Assembly: GCA_021794205.1 (NCBI GenBank)
Contig: JAJYRH010000022.1
Coordinates: 1 to 34,130, forward strand
DNA from: a bacterium
GTDB taxonomy: Bacteria > Vulcanimicrobiota > Vulcanimicrobiia > Vulcanimicrobiales > Vulcanimicrobiaceae
Length of the DNA stretch: 34,130 bases
Direction: 5' to 3'
Notes under the pieces: model-generated
What the model saw: only the letters and a program-made list of their open reading frames with translations
The model's database searches: none
Told to the model about the DNA's origin: nothing
Program-made: the position numbers and the translations under genes
Shown: piece by piece, positions 25,231 through 34,033 of the stretch
Layout: each line of letters opens with the position of its first letter
Position numbering within the stretch: position 1 is the first letter of the stretch

Positions 25231-25818
25231 ATGTTGAAATCTTTGCTCGTAGCGCTTCGAATGACTGCGGTTACGGTCGTCCTCCTGGGGTTTCTTTATC
25301 CGCTCCTGATTATGGGAATCGCCCACCTCGCATTTCCGGCGCAAAGCTCCGGATCGTTCGTTCGCGTCGGCGGGCGCATCGTGGGATCTCGAATTATCGG
25401 CGAGAGATGGACGCAGGCACGCTATTTTCACGGGCGTCCTTCGGCGGCCGGAAGCGCCGGCTACGATCCGCTTTCTACCGGCGCCTCAAACCTCGGGCCG
25501 GATTCCAAAAAATTGATCGCGCGCGTCGTCGCCCGCATCGCAACGCTTCGCAAGGACAATCCTCGCGCCCCGGGCATGCCTCCCATCGGCCTTCTCACCG
25601 CGAGCGGCAGCGGCATCGATCCCGACATCTCTCCCTCCGACGCGCGATATCAAGCGGAGCGCATTGCCGCAGCGCGAGCGATCCCTTTACGGCGCGTGCT
25701 TGCGGTTATTACCGCACATACGAAACCGCGAACCTTCGGCTTTCTGGGCGAGCCGCGCGCGAACGTCTTGGCCCTCAATCTCGCGCTCGACCGCGTTAAC
25801 GGCGCGTCAACACGATAA
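25231..25818 (+). CDS. kdpC: KdpC, accessory subunit of KdpFABC
   Basis: The product is 195 residues. An N-terminal membrane helix (about 10-32) precedes a periplasmic domain with SRIIGERWTQARYFHGRPSA, NPRAPGMPPIGLLTASGSG and DPDISPSDARYQAERIA, all KdpC landmarks. The ATG at 25231 gives MLKSLLVALRM. Its 3' end overlaps by 23 bases the convergent KdpD-like gene, so the two transcripts run into each other. It is the last gene of the porin-kdp operon. Confidence 0.96.
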   Translation: MLKSLLVALRMTAVTVVLLGFLYPLLIMGIAHLAFPAQSSGSFVRVGGRIVGSRIIGERWTQARYFHGRPSAAGSAGYDPLSTGASNLGPDSKKLIARVVARIATLRKDNPRAPGMPPIGLLTASGSGIDPDISPSDARYQAERIAAARAIPLRRVLAVITAHTKPRTFGFLGEPRANVLALNLALDRVNGASTR

Positions 25819-27898
25819 GCTCGCGCGCTCCCGCGTCGAGCACGCGCCGAGCGAAGGCGTTCCTTTGCGGCCACCTCGGCTTTCGCAAGGTGCTCGCCAC
25901 GGCGACCACGGTTTCGGGCACGCTGCGGGCGAGTTCGATGATACGGCGCGGCGCGGCGGCGGTCGTCTCTTGCTGCCAACCGGCATTCTGACGGTGCGCC
26001 TCGCGTTGCAGCACAGAAATAAGGTCGGGGTCGGCGGCGTCCCGGGGTTCGAGAATCATCGCCACGGCGAACTCGACGCCTAGCCGTGCAGCGACTTGGC
26101 TACAACGCCGAATTAACGCTTCGTCTTCGCGGCGCGGGCCTACGCAGAGCAACAAGCGTTCGAACGGCACGCGATGTCGTTCGCGGCTTCGCGCTCTCGC
26201 CGCCTCGCGCAATGCGATCTCGCGAAGCGCACTGAGGTTCTCAACGCTAAAAAATACCGCAAGGGCACGCTCGGCTCGATCTCGAGGATAGATTTTACCG
26301 TCGCGCATTCGTTCGCGAAGTGCGTGCGGCGATACATCGATCAGAATAACTTCGTCGGCGAGCGAGAGAATGCCGTCGGGCAGCGTTTCGCGCACTCGCG
26401 TCTTCGTCAAACGAAAGATGGTATCGTTCAGCGCTTCGAGATGCTGGACGTTGAGGGTCGTGAGGACGTCGACCCCGCTTCGCAAAATAGCGAGCACGTC
26501 TTCGTAGCGTTTATGCGAGGTGAGGCTCGGTGCGTTTGTATGGGCGAGCTCGTCAACCAGCGCCACCTGCGGATGGCGCGCGATCGTTGCATCGCGATCG
26601 AGTTCCTCGTAGCGTATCCCGTCCTTGGTAACGATTTTCCGCGGCAGCACGGTGAGCCCTTCGAGCATTCGTGCGGTTTCGGCCCTTCCGTGCGTCTCTA
26701 CGAACGCGGCGACGACGTCGATTCCATCGTCGAGCAGTTGGTGGGCTCGGTCGAGCATGGCATACGTTTTCCCTGAACCCGCGGCCGCCCCGAGATAAAC
26801 CGTTAGACGCCCGTAACGCTCGCTGGGACCGTCGAGGTGTTCGTCGAGTCGGCGCGGTTCGACGGGATCGGCGAGGAACGATTGCTCCGGATCGATTACA
26901 AAAACATCGCGCTCGAGCGCACGGTTGACGATGCGACGAGCGAAGGCGCCCCGCGGTACGATCATTAGGGAAGCGCGTATGCGTTCGAGATCGACCGTTG
27001 CGGGATCGATCGGCTCGCTGAGCAGCTCTGCGTTGCTTCGTCTCGCAGCATCGCTAAGATCGGGAATGTCGGCATCGCCGAGCGGACGCACTTCAAGCGC
27101 CAGGTCCAGGGCGTCGGCGACGGCCGCCGATCGCTCTACATAGGCTTGAGCGGATTGCATCGCCGGAGCGAACACCACGGCCGTGGAAACGCGCTCTGCC
27201 GAAACGTTCGGAACGGTAACGGTATCGACGGCGTGTAGCAGAAGTTCGCGGAGTATTTGCAAGGTTCGTTCGGAAAACGTGCGTTCTAATGCCGTCTCGA
27301 CATCGGCCTCGCTGACGATTTTTCCCGATCGAAGACGGCTTCGCACCAGGCGCGGCGAAACGTCGAGCGCAACCACTTCATCGGCGGATGCTAAAAACCG
27401 ATCCGGAACGAGGGCCCGCAAGGGATAACCGGTAAGGCGCTCGGCGACGGGCGCCACGCTCTCGAGATGTGCGACGTTGAGCGCACAAAGCACGGTAATC
27501 CCCGCCTCGCGGAGAGCGAGCGCTTCTTCCCAGCGATTGGCGAACGGCGATCCGGGCAGCGTAACGTGCGCGATTTCATCGAGAACGATCGCCGCAGGTT
27601 TTCGTGCCAGCGCAGCGGCAAGATCGAAATCTTCGAACCATTTGCCGTTTCGTTCGACGCGTCGCGGCGTCAGGCGCGGTACGGGCTCCGCGAGCCAATC
27701 GAGATCGGCACGCCCTTTGGTATCGATCCATCCGATGACGGCATCGCGCCCTTGTGCGCGCATGCGCCGAATTTCTTCGATGAGGCGACGCGTCTTACCG
27801 GCTCCCGGAGCGGCCGCCAAATAAATGATGAGACGCGCCTTGCGACCGTATTCCTCCAATAATGCTTCGGCGTTCGTGCGGCGCCCCTCGCTGCCCAT
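25796..27898 (-). CDS. Tandem KdpD sensor modules without a histidine kinase
   Basis: The product is 700 residues and soluble. A first KdpD N-terminal domain (about 14-225) has Walker A APGAGKT at 30-36 and VLDEIAHVTLPG. A degenerate USP-like domain (about 230-350) follows. A second KdpD domain (about 360-570) has GAAAGSGKT at 370-378 and DELAHTNAPS at 449-458. A final USP domain (about 578-700) completes the chain. A normal KdpD of about 900 residues has one such module, then four membrane helices and a kinase. Here membrane and kinase parts are missing and the input module is doubled. The first copy has diverged (IAHVTLPG instead of LAHTNAPG). Located opposite kdpC and divergent from a histidine kinase 73 bases away, it probably senses potassium, ATP or c-di-AMP for that kinase in trans. 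This is inference. Confidence 0.9.
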   Translation of the reverse strand: MGSEGRRTNAEALLEEYGRKARLIIYLAAAPGAGKTRRLIEEIRRMRAQGRDAVIGWIDTKGRADLDWLAEPVPRLTPRRVERNGKWFEDFDLAAALARKPAAIVLDEIAHVTLPGSPFANRWEEALALREAGITVLCALNVAHLESVAPVAERLTGYPLRALVPDRFLASADEVVALDVSPRLVRSRLRSGKIVSEADVETALERTFSERTLQILRELLLHAVDTVTVPNVSAERVSTAVVFAPAMQSAQAYVERSAAVADALDLALEVRPLGDADIPDLSDAARRSNAELLSEPIDPATVDLERIRASLMIVPRGAFARRIVNRALERDVFVIDPEQSFLADPVEPRRLDEHLDGPSERYGRLTVYLGAAAGSGKTYAMLDRAHQLLDDGIDVVAAFVETHGRAETARMLEGLTVLPRKIVTKDGIRYEELDRDATIARHPQVALVDELAHTNAPSLTSHKRYEDVLAILRSGVDVLTTLNVQHLEALNDTIFRLTKTRVRETLPDGILSLADEVILIDVSPHALRERMRDGKIYPRDRAERALAVFFSVENLSALREIALREAARARSRERHRVPFERLLLCVGPRREDEALIRRCSQVAARLGVEFAVAMILEPRDAADPDLISVLQREAHRQNAGWQQETTAAAPRRIIELARSVPETVVAVASTLRKPRWPQRNAFARRVLDAGARELIVLTRR

Positions 27899-27971
27899 AC
27901 GCGCATCTTCCTTCCCACCTAAACGAACGCTTCCCGCAGGGCGCCCCGGTTTGGCCGGGAAGCGAATCGGC

Positions 27972-29543
27972 GTGCTTCCCGCATTGCCCGCACTCTGCTA
28001 TCTTCTCATCGTCGCCGTCTGGATACTCGACCTCCTTACGCCGCAGCTCTTTATCGCGTCGATTCTCCTCAATATCCCCATCGCGCTCAGCAGCCTCGCG
28101 CTTACCCGCCGACTGACCGTGGGGCTGGTTGCCGGGGCCGAGATTGCGAATGCCCTGGCCGCGTATCTCAACGCCCAGCACGACGGCGGGCGTTTCGACG
28201 GCATCGCACTCGGCGATCGCGCGCTGCTCGCAGCGTCGTTCTTACTCGTCGGATTCCTCGCCGTAAAAACGCAGGCGTTGGGACGCAGCGCCGGTCTCTC
28301 CGAAGCGCGCGCCGAACAAGTACAACGCGAACGTGGGCTCCGGCTGGCGATGGAGCGCGTCCGCGAGAGCCTCAACCCGGAACTCGTGCGGCGGACGACG
28401 CTCGTTCGAGCGCTCGACGTCTTTTCTGCCGATGCCGGGCTCCTGGTACCGGATATCGCCGTTAACGACGATTGGTATTTTGCCGTCGCCGCGACGGCGC
28501 AGGTTGAAAATCACCGCGACGCCCTGCCTGCCGAACTCCATTCGCTCGTCGCCAAACGGCTCGACAGCGCGCGACCGCTCGACGATGCCGATGTCGTCGC
28601 ACGGTACGCTCTCGAAAACCTCGGCGCGCGATACGGTGCGATCGCGCCGGGCACGATTAGGAACGGAGGCGAGGCGCGATTGCTCGTTTTGCGCGGCGAT
28701 CGCCCTTGGACCCGCGACGATTCGCGCTACCTTCATTCATACTTCGAACGATGTTCGAACGCGCTCGCGCAGGCCGAACTTTTCGTCCAAAATGTCGAGC
28801 AGTCGACCGAACTTTCTCGCCGAAGCCAACAAGCCGAGGAGCGATCCGGCGTCATCCGCGATCTCGTTTATGCCCTCGCGCACGATTTGCGAACGCCGCT
28901 CGCAGCCTCCGACGTCACCATGCGTCAGGCCGAACGAGGGGCGTACGGAACGTTGCCGGAAGCGTATCGCAAGGTGTTGCGCGCGAGCTTAGAATCGAAC
29001 GCCGAGTCCCAACGGCTCGTCGAAACGCTCCTTACCGTGGCCCGCTACGAATCGGGCGATATCGTCACTCTCGAAGAACCGATCGATCTTTTTCTCATCG
29101 CGAGCTCCCTCGGTGACGAACTCTCGCCGCTCGCAAACGAGCGAAACGTCCGCATCGACGTTCGCGGTGCGTCGTCGGTGATTCTCGGCGATTCCCACGA
29201 ACTACGGCGTGCGATGACCAACCTCATCGTCAATGCCGTCGCCGCGAGCCCGAGCCCCGGCTCGGTTATCGTTACCGTCGAGGGGAAAGACGGTCGGAGC
29301 CGCACGATCGTTGAAGATCGTGGCTATGGTATTCCACCCGAGGAACGCAGCGCGCTTTTTCAACGCTTCGGCGTCGGACGGCGGCGGCGCGGCAGCGGCA
29401 CGGGGCTCGGCCTCTACGTCGTGCGCTTGATCGTGGAGAAGCACGGAGGGCTCGTGTGGTACGAACCGAGCGACGCAGGCGGAAGCCGATTCATTTTCGA
29501 GATTCCCGCATCCAACGCGCGCGGCGATGGTGAGAGCGCGTGA
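27972..29543 (+). CDS. Membrane histidine kinase, probable KdpD output half
   Basis: The product is 523 residues from a GTG at 27972 (GGGAAG upstream). A TTG at 27951 is an alternative, and codons further upstream would overlap the KdpD-like gene. The N-terminus has about four membrane helices within the first 100 residues, like the DUF4118 block of KdpD. A GAF-like region (about 130-270), a dimerisation domain with the phospho-acceptor His304 in LAHDLRTPL, and an ATPase domain (LIVNAVAAS, EDRGYGIPPEE, GSGTGLGLYVVRLIVE) follow. It lacks the KdpD/USP input module, which is encoded by the divergent gene. Its TGA overlaps the response regulator GTG. Confidence 0.9.
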   Translation: MLPALPALCYLLIVAVWILDLLTPQLFIASILLNIPIALSSLALTRRLTVGLVAGAEIANALAAYLNAQHDGGRFDGIALGDRALLAASFLLVGFLAVKTQALGRSAGLSEARAEQVQRERGLRLAMERVRESLNPELVRRTTLVRALDVFSADAGLLVPDIAVNDDWYFAVAATAQVENHRDALPAELHSLVAKRLDSARPLDDADVVARYALENLGARYGAIAPGTIRNGGEARLLVLRGDRPWTRDDSRYLHSYFERCSNALAQAELFVQNVEQSTELSRRSQQAEERSGVIRDLVYALAHDLRTPLAASDVTMRQAERGAYGTLPEAYRKVLRASLESNAESQRLVETLLTVARYESGDIVTLEEPIDLFLIASSLGDELSPLANERNVRIDVRGASSVILGDSHELRRAMTNLIVNAVAASPSPGSVIVTVEGKDGRSRTIVEDRGYGIPPEERSALFQRFGVGRRRRGSGTGLGLYVVRLIVEKHGGLVWYEPSDAGGSRFIFEIPASNARGDGESA

Positions 29544-30172
29544 ACGCACTTCGAGTCGTCGTTGTCGAAGACCATGCGCTGACCCGCATGGGGCTCTCGG
29601 CGGCACTCTCCGCCTCGGGGATCGAGGTGGTTGGAGAGGCGGGCGACGGCCCGTCGGGGCGCGAGATCATCCTCCAGGAACGGCCAGACGTTGCCGTTAT
29701 CGACATCGGATTGCCGGGTATCGATGGTATCGAACTGACCGAATCACTTCGAGCGATGGGAATAAAAACGCACATCGTGATCCTCACGATGATCGACGAA
29801 GAGCCTGACGTCCTCGCAGCCCTCGCCGCGGGCGCGGATGCCTATTGTCTGAAGTCGGGATCCCCGGATCGGCTCGTGGAAGCGATCCGCGTGGCCGCCG
29901 AGGGCGGGGCGTATTTCGATCCCCGAATCGCCCACATCGTCCTACGACAGTTCACCCCAACGCGCGGCGAGCGCGTCGCATCGCCGCTGAGCCCTCGCGA
30001 AACCGAGATACTCCGCCTCATTGCCGAAGGGGTCGGCAATGCCGAGATCGCCGATCGACTCGTCGTCAGCCTCGGGACCGTAAAGAGCCACATCCGAGAC
30101 ACGCTCATCAAACTCTCAGCCGCCGACCGCACGCAGGCCGCAGTCATCGCGCTTCGCCGAGGTTTTATTTAA
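29540..30172 (+). CDS. NarL/FixJ-family response regulator
   Basis: The product is 210 residues. The receiver domain (about 5-120) has acidic residues E10 and D11, phospho-acceptor Asp55 in VIDIGLPG and Lys105 in CLKSG. A LuxR-type helix-turn-helix (about 143-205) contains SPRETEILRLIAEGVGNAEI and VSLGTVKSHIRDTL. The GTG at 29540 overlaps the kinase stop (GTGA), so they form a coupled two-component pair. In classical Kdp systems the regulator is KdpE, an OmpR-type winged-helix protein. This one is a different family, so if it controls kdp it is a swapped partner. Other targets are possible. Confidence 0.93.
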   Translation: MNALRVVVVEDHALTRMGLSAALSASGIEVVGEAGDGPSGREIILQERPDVAVIDIGLPGIDGIELTESLRAMGIKTHIVILTMIDEEPDVLAALAAGADAYCLKSGSPDRLVEAIRVAAEGGAYFDPRIAHIVLRQFTPTRGERVASPLSPRETEILRLIAEGVGNAEIADRLVVSLGTVKSHIRDTLIKLSAADRTQAAVIALRRGFI

Positions 30173-30239
30173 GGAAACCATCGCACCCATACCGAGGTCG
30201 TAGGTACAGGCCCCCTTCAACGGTAACGATGGCACTACC

Positions 30240-31280
30240 ATGAGCGCAACGGAACTGCTCCCCCCCGAAATCCCCGCCGGCCTCCTCTCGCGCTTCGAGC
30301 GCGCCGAGCGGGTGCTGCCGGCGATCGAGTGGCCGCTCTACGTCGACGATGTCGTCGCGATCGAACGCCTCAAACGCGAGCGCAACGCCGTCGTTCTGGC
30401 GCACAACTATCAGGTTCCCGAGATCTTCCATCTCGTCGCCGATATCGTCGGGGACTCGCTCGCGCTCGCGGTGGAAGCCGCAAAAACCGATGCCGACGTC
30501 ATCGTTCTCTGCGGCGTTCATTTCATGGCGGAGACCGCAAAGCTCGTCAATCCCGACAAGCGCGTGCTGGTTCCCGATCTTCGCGCGGGATGTTCGCTCG
30601 CCGAATCGATTACCGCCGCCGACGTTCGCCTGTTGCGCGAACGCTACCCCGGGGTTCCCGTGGTTACGTACGTCAACACCTCGGCCGAAGTGAAGGCGGA
30701 GTCCGACGTCTGCGTGACTAGCGGCAATGCGTTACACGTCGTGGAAGCGCTCGGCGTTCCGCGCGTCATTTTTCTGCCCGACGAATATCTCGCAAAATAC
30801 GTCGCATCGCAAACGGCGGTCGAGATTATCGCGTGGAAGGGGCACTGCGAAGTGCACGAACGCTTCTCTCCCGATGAAATTCGCGCGTTTCGGCGCGACG
30901 ATCCGAACCTGCGCGTGCTCGCGCATCCGGAGTGCCCGCCCGGAGTGCTCGCCGAAGCCGATTATGTCGGCTCGACGCAAGGGATGACCGAGTACGTGCG
31001 CCGCGAATCCGCGCGCGCGACCGACGAAGGCATCACCCCACGCATCGTGATGATTACCGAGTGTTCGATGGCCGATAACGTTGCCGGAAGCGTGGCGAAC
31101 GTCGAGTTCGTGCGTCCGTGCAACCTCTGCCCGCACATGAAGCGCAATACGCTCTCGAAGGTGCGGCAGAGTTTGGAAACGATGCAATACGAAGTGACCG
31201 TCGATCCCGTCGTCGCCGAGCGCGCGCGACGCGCGGTCGACCGCATGCTCGCCTACGGCCGCGCGCCGAAGTCTCCGTAA
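30240..31280 (+). CDS. nadA: Quinolinate synthase A
   Basis: The product is 346 residues. Family motifs include [69 protein letters not shown] and [12 protein letters not shown]. Several conserved cysteines (for example C91, C118, C232, C294, C297) include the ligands of its [4Fe-4S] cluster. It condenses iminoaspartate with dihydroxyacetone phosphate to make quinolinate. The ATG at 30240 is 67 bases after the response regulator stop. No NAD riboswitch-like structure was evident in that gap. Its TAA overlaps the nadB ATG. Confidence 0.96.
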   Translation: MSATELLPPEIPAGLLSRFERAERVLPAIEWPLYVDDVVAIERLKRERNAVVLAHNYQVPEIFHLVADIVGDSLALAVEAAKTDADVIVLCGVHFMAETAKLVNPDKRVLVPDLRAGCSLAESITAADVRLLRERYPGVPVVTYVNTSAEVKAESDVCVTSGNALHVVEALGVPRVIFLPDEYLAKYVASQTAVEIIAWKGHCEVHERFSPDEIRAFRRDDPNLRVLAHPECPPGVLAEADYVGSTQGMTEYVRRESARATDEGITPRIVMITECSMADNVAGSVANVEFVRPCNLCPHMKRNTLSKVRQSLETMQYEVTVDPVVAERARRAVDRMLAYGRAPKSP

Positions 31281-32809
31281 TGCGCGAACGCGCGTACGAC
31301 GTCGCCGTCGTCGGCGCCGGTATCGCCGGGTTGATGGCGGCCTACAAGCTCGCACCGCTTCGCGTTGCGGTGCTCTGCAAACGCCCCCTCGGCAGCGGAG
31401 CGGCGACCGATTGGGCGCAGGGAGGCATCGCGGCGGCTATCGGCCGCGACGATTCGCCCGCGTTGCACGCGCAAGATACGCGGATCGCAGGCGCGGGGCT
31501 GAGCGATGAATCGATCGCCGAAATTCTTGCCAACGACGCGCCGGCGCGCATCGAAGAACTGCTCGAACTCGGCGCCTCGTTCGATCGCACCGCCGACGGC
31601 GAACTCGCGTTGGGTCGCGAAGCGGCGCACCAACGTCGACGCATCGTCAAAGCCGGCGGCGACGCGACCGGACACGAGATTCTGCGCACGCTCATCGCTG
31701 CGGTCGGCGCCTCCGACCACATCGACGTCATCGCCGACACCATCGTCGAGGATCTTCTCATCGACGGCGAGCGCCGCGTCGCCGGGGTTATCTGCCGTTC
31801 CCGCGATCTCGGCGAGCGCTTCATCGTGCGCACGCGAGCGACGGTTCTCGCGACCGGTGGCATCGGCCGCCTCTATCGCGCCACCACCAATCCCGTCGAA
31901 GCGACCGGCGACGGCATCGCGATGGCCGCCCGCGCCGGTGCGATGCTCGCCGACATGGAGTTCGTGCAATTCCATCCTACCGCGTTGGCGATCGGGCGCG
32001 ACCCGATGCCGCTGGTTACCGAAGCGATTCGCGGTGAGAGCGCGCTGCTGATCAACGACCTCGGCGAGCGTTTCATGACCTCAGTCCACGACGACGCCGA
32101 GCTCGCGCCGCGCGATATCGTCGCTCGCGCAATTTTCGAACAGATCCGTGCCGGGCGCAGCGTCGGGCTCGACGCGCGCGACGCGATCGGCAGCGACTTC
32201 CCCGAACGCTTTCCAACGGTATTTGCGTTCTGCACCTCGGCCGGGATCGATCCGCGCACCGCGCGCATCCCCGTCGCGCCGGCGGCGCACTACCACATGG
32301 GTGGAGTTGCAGTCGACGAATGGGGGCGCTCCTCGCTTCGCGGCCTCTGGGTCTGCGGCGAAGCGAGCGCGACCGGCGTTCACGGCGCGAATCGTCTCGC
32401 GAGCAATTCGTTGCTGGAAGCGATGGTCTACGCATCGCGCGCCGCCGACGATATTCGCGGCGCGGCGCTCGAACCGACCGGGCCGACGCCCTTGCCGATT
32501 CCGCCGCACGACAGTTCGCCGCGATTAGCGCAGGCCGTGCTCGATTTACGCAACGTCATGTACGCCGACGTCGGGCTCCTGCGCGACGCCCGCGGGCTGC
32601 GGAACGCGCTCGCGCGGATCGCCACGCTCTCGGCCGAGTTTCCCAACGCGCTCGGCGAATTGCGCAACCTCCTCGTCGTCGCACACGCGATTGCCTCTGC
32701 CGCCCTCTCGCGCGAAGAGAGCCGCGGCAGCCACTATCGCCTCGATTTTCCGCATGCCGATGACGCGTTTGCGAAACGCTCGTTTACGAAGCTGGAGACG
32801 CATGCGTAA
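31280..32809 (+). CDS. nadB: L-aspartate oxidase
   Basis: The product is 509 residues. The FAD-binding GAGIAGL lies near the N-terminus, ATDWAQGGIAAAIG follows, and the second flavin block reads YHMGGVAVDEWGRSSLRGLW, CGEASATGVHGANRLASNS. It oxidises aspartate to iminoaspartate for NadA. The ATG at 31280 overlaps the nadA stop, and in-frame codons further upstream lie inside nadA and are rejected. The last 8 bases overlap nadC. Confidence 0.96.
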   Translation: MRERAYDVAVVGAGIAGLMAAYKLAPLRVAVLCKRPLGSGAATDWAQGGIAAAIGRDDSPALHAQDTRIAGAGLSDESIAEILANDAPARIEELLELGASFDRTADGELALGREAAHQRRRIVKAGGDATGHEILRTLIAAVGASDHIDVIADTIVEDLLIDGERRVAGVICRSRDLGERFIVRTRATVLATGGIGRLYRATTNPVEATGDGIAMAARAGAMLADMEFVQFHPTALAIGRDPMPLVTEAIRGESALLINDLGERFMTSVHDDAELAPRDIVARAIFEQIRAGRSVGLDARDAIGSDFPERFPTVFAFCTSAGIDPRTARIPVAPAAHYHMGGVAVDEWGRSSLRGLWVCGEASATGVHGANRLASNSLLEAMVYASRAADDIRGAALEPTGPTPLPIPPHDSSPRLAQAVLDLRNVMYADVGLLRDARGLRNALARIATLSAEFPNALGELRNLLVVAHAIASAALSREESRGSHYRLDFPHADDAFAKRSFTKLETHA

Positions 32810-33647
32810 GCCGCACCGACTCGTCACCGAGCCGATCGTCCGCGGCGCGCTGCTCGAAGATCTCGGGCGCGGCGGCGATCTCACCACCGAGTCGATCTTT
32901 CCGCCGGGGCGCCGAGCGACCGGCGCGATCGTCGCGCGCAAGCCGGGCTCGCTCGCCGGAATCGAGACGGCGCTGCTCGCCTTCGAATTGCTCGACCCGA
33001 ACACCGAGATTCGCGAAGCACTCGAGGATGGCTCGGCGTTCGCAGCGGGAGCGACGATCGCTCGCATCGCCTGCGATACACACGCGCTTCTCGCCGGCGA
33101 ACGGACGGCGTTAAATGTGCTCGGCCACCTCTGCGGCGTCGCAACGCTCACGCGCTCCTACGTCGACGCGATCGCGGGCACCAAGGCGCATATCGTCTGC
33201 ACGCGCAAGACGACGCCGGGACTACGCGTGCTCGAAAAATATGCCGTGCGTTGCGGCGGCGGCGAGAACCATCGCTTCGCGCTCGACGATGCGGTTTTGA
33301 TTAAGGATAACCATATCGCGCTCGCGGGATCGATCCACCACGCCGTCGCGGCGGTGCGCGCGAATATCGGACACATGGTGAAGGTGGAGATCGAAGTCGA
33401 TACGCTCGACCAATTGCGCGCCGCGCTCGAGGAGCCGATCGATGCGGTTCTGCTCGATAATATGTCGCCGCAGATATTGCGCGAAGCGGTCGGGATCGTC
33501 GGAGGGCGCTGCATCACCGAAGCGAGCGGCGGCGTCGATCTCGCGCACGTCGCAGAGATCGCGCGCAGCGGCGTCGATCTCATCTCGGTCGGACGACTGA
33601 CGCACAGCGCGCCGAACCTCGACATCGGCCTCGATATCGCTCCGTAG
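32802..33647 (+). CDS. nadC: Nicotinate-nucleotide pyrophosphorylase (carboxylating)
   Basis: The product is 281 residues. Motifs include LLEDLGRGGDLTTESIF at the start, then RKTTPGLRVLEKYAVRCGGG, HRFALDDAVLIKDNHI, EIEVDTLDQLRAAL and ITEASGGVDL. It converts quinolinate plus PRPP to nicotinate mononucleotide, completing the nadABC pathway in one operon. The ATG at 32802 overlaps the nadB end by 8 bases. A reverse copy of the dispersed repeat begins 18 bases after the stop and could form a 3' hairpin. Confidence 0.96.
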   Translation: MRKPHRLVTEPIVRGALLEDLGRGGDLTTESIFPPGRRATGAIVARKPGSLAGIETALLAFELLDPNTEIREALEDGSAFAAGATIARIACDTHALLAGERTALNVLGHLCGVATLTRSYVDAIAGTKAHIVCTRKTTPGLRVLEKYAVRCGGGENHRFALDDAVLIKDNHIALAGSIHHAVAAVRANIGHMVKVEIEVDTLDQLRAALEEPIDAVLLDNMSPQILREAVGIVGGRCITEASGGVDLAHVAEIARSGVDLISVGRLTHSAPNLDIGLDIAP

Positions 33648-34033
33648 CAAACTCCGCCCTCGCGTTTGTCATCCCGAGTAGCCGCCGAAGGCGGCGTATC
33701 GAGGGATCGTTCGCCTGCGAGCGCGACACGCGCCGCCTCGATACGGCGCTTGCAGCGCCTACTCGGCGTGACAACGTTGTGCTGCTCGGCGTGACAACGT
33801 TGTGCTACTCGCAGGCGACCGACGAGCGACCGTGCGATGTCGGCGCACCCGACGAGCGCTTAAGCGAGCGGCGAGGACCCTGACATTGCTTGTCCGAGCC
33901 GCGAGCGTCTAGCTCGGAGCGGTGCGCCGCAGTCGCACGGGAGCGCGGGAGCGCGAGCGCGCCTCGATACGGCGGCTTCGCCGCCTACTCGGCGTGACAC
34001 AAGTGGACTTGATTAGGTTTCGCGGACAAGAAG
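33648..34033. repeat. Gene-free stretch filled with dispersed palindromic repeats
   Basis: The stretch contains a reverse copy (33666-33705, stem GCCGCC-GAA-GGCGGC), a forward copy (33736-33774, stem GGCGCT-TGC-AGCGCC), two right-arm-like units spaced by CGTTGTGCT (33775-33810), the 27-bp direct repeat copy B (33909-33935) and another forward copy (33962-33999, stem GGCGGC-TTC-GCCGCC). I see no credible gene here. The bases 34000-34033 lead into the transposase end. Confidence 0.85.

Noticed and set aside
26174-26776. Plus-strand open frame inside the KdpD-like gene
   Set aside because: Antisense to the well-supported tandem KdpD domains. No recognisable protein and no plausible ribosome site.
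27825-27971. Upstream start for the histidine kinase at 27825
   Set aside because: It would overlap the first codons of the KdpD-like gene antisense and add a non-hydrophobic, low-complexity stretch. A GTG with a ribosome site occurs at 27972.
29540-30172. Calling the response regulator KdpE
   Set aside because: Its DNA-binding domain is a LuxR/NarL helix-turn-helix, whereas KdpE has an OmpR-type winged helix.
30173-30239. Possible NAD-sensing riboswitch ahead of nadA
   Set aside because: The 67-base gap is short and I could not see the conserved stem-loops of known NAD riboswitch classes.
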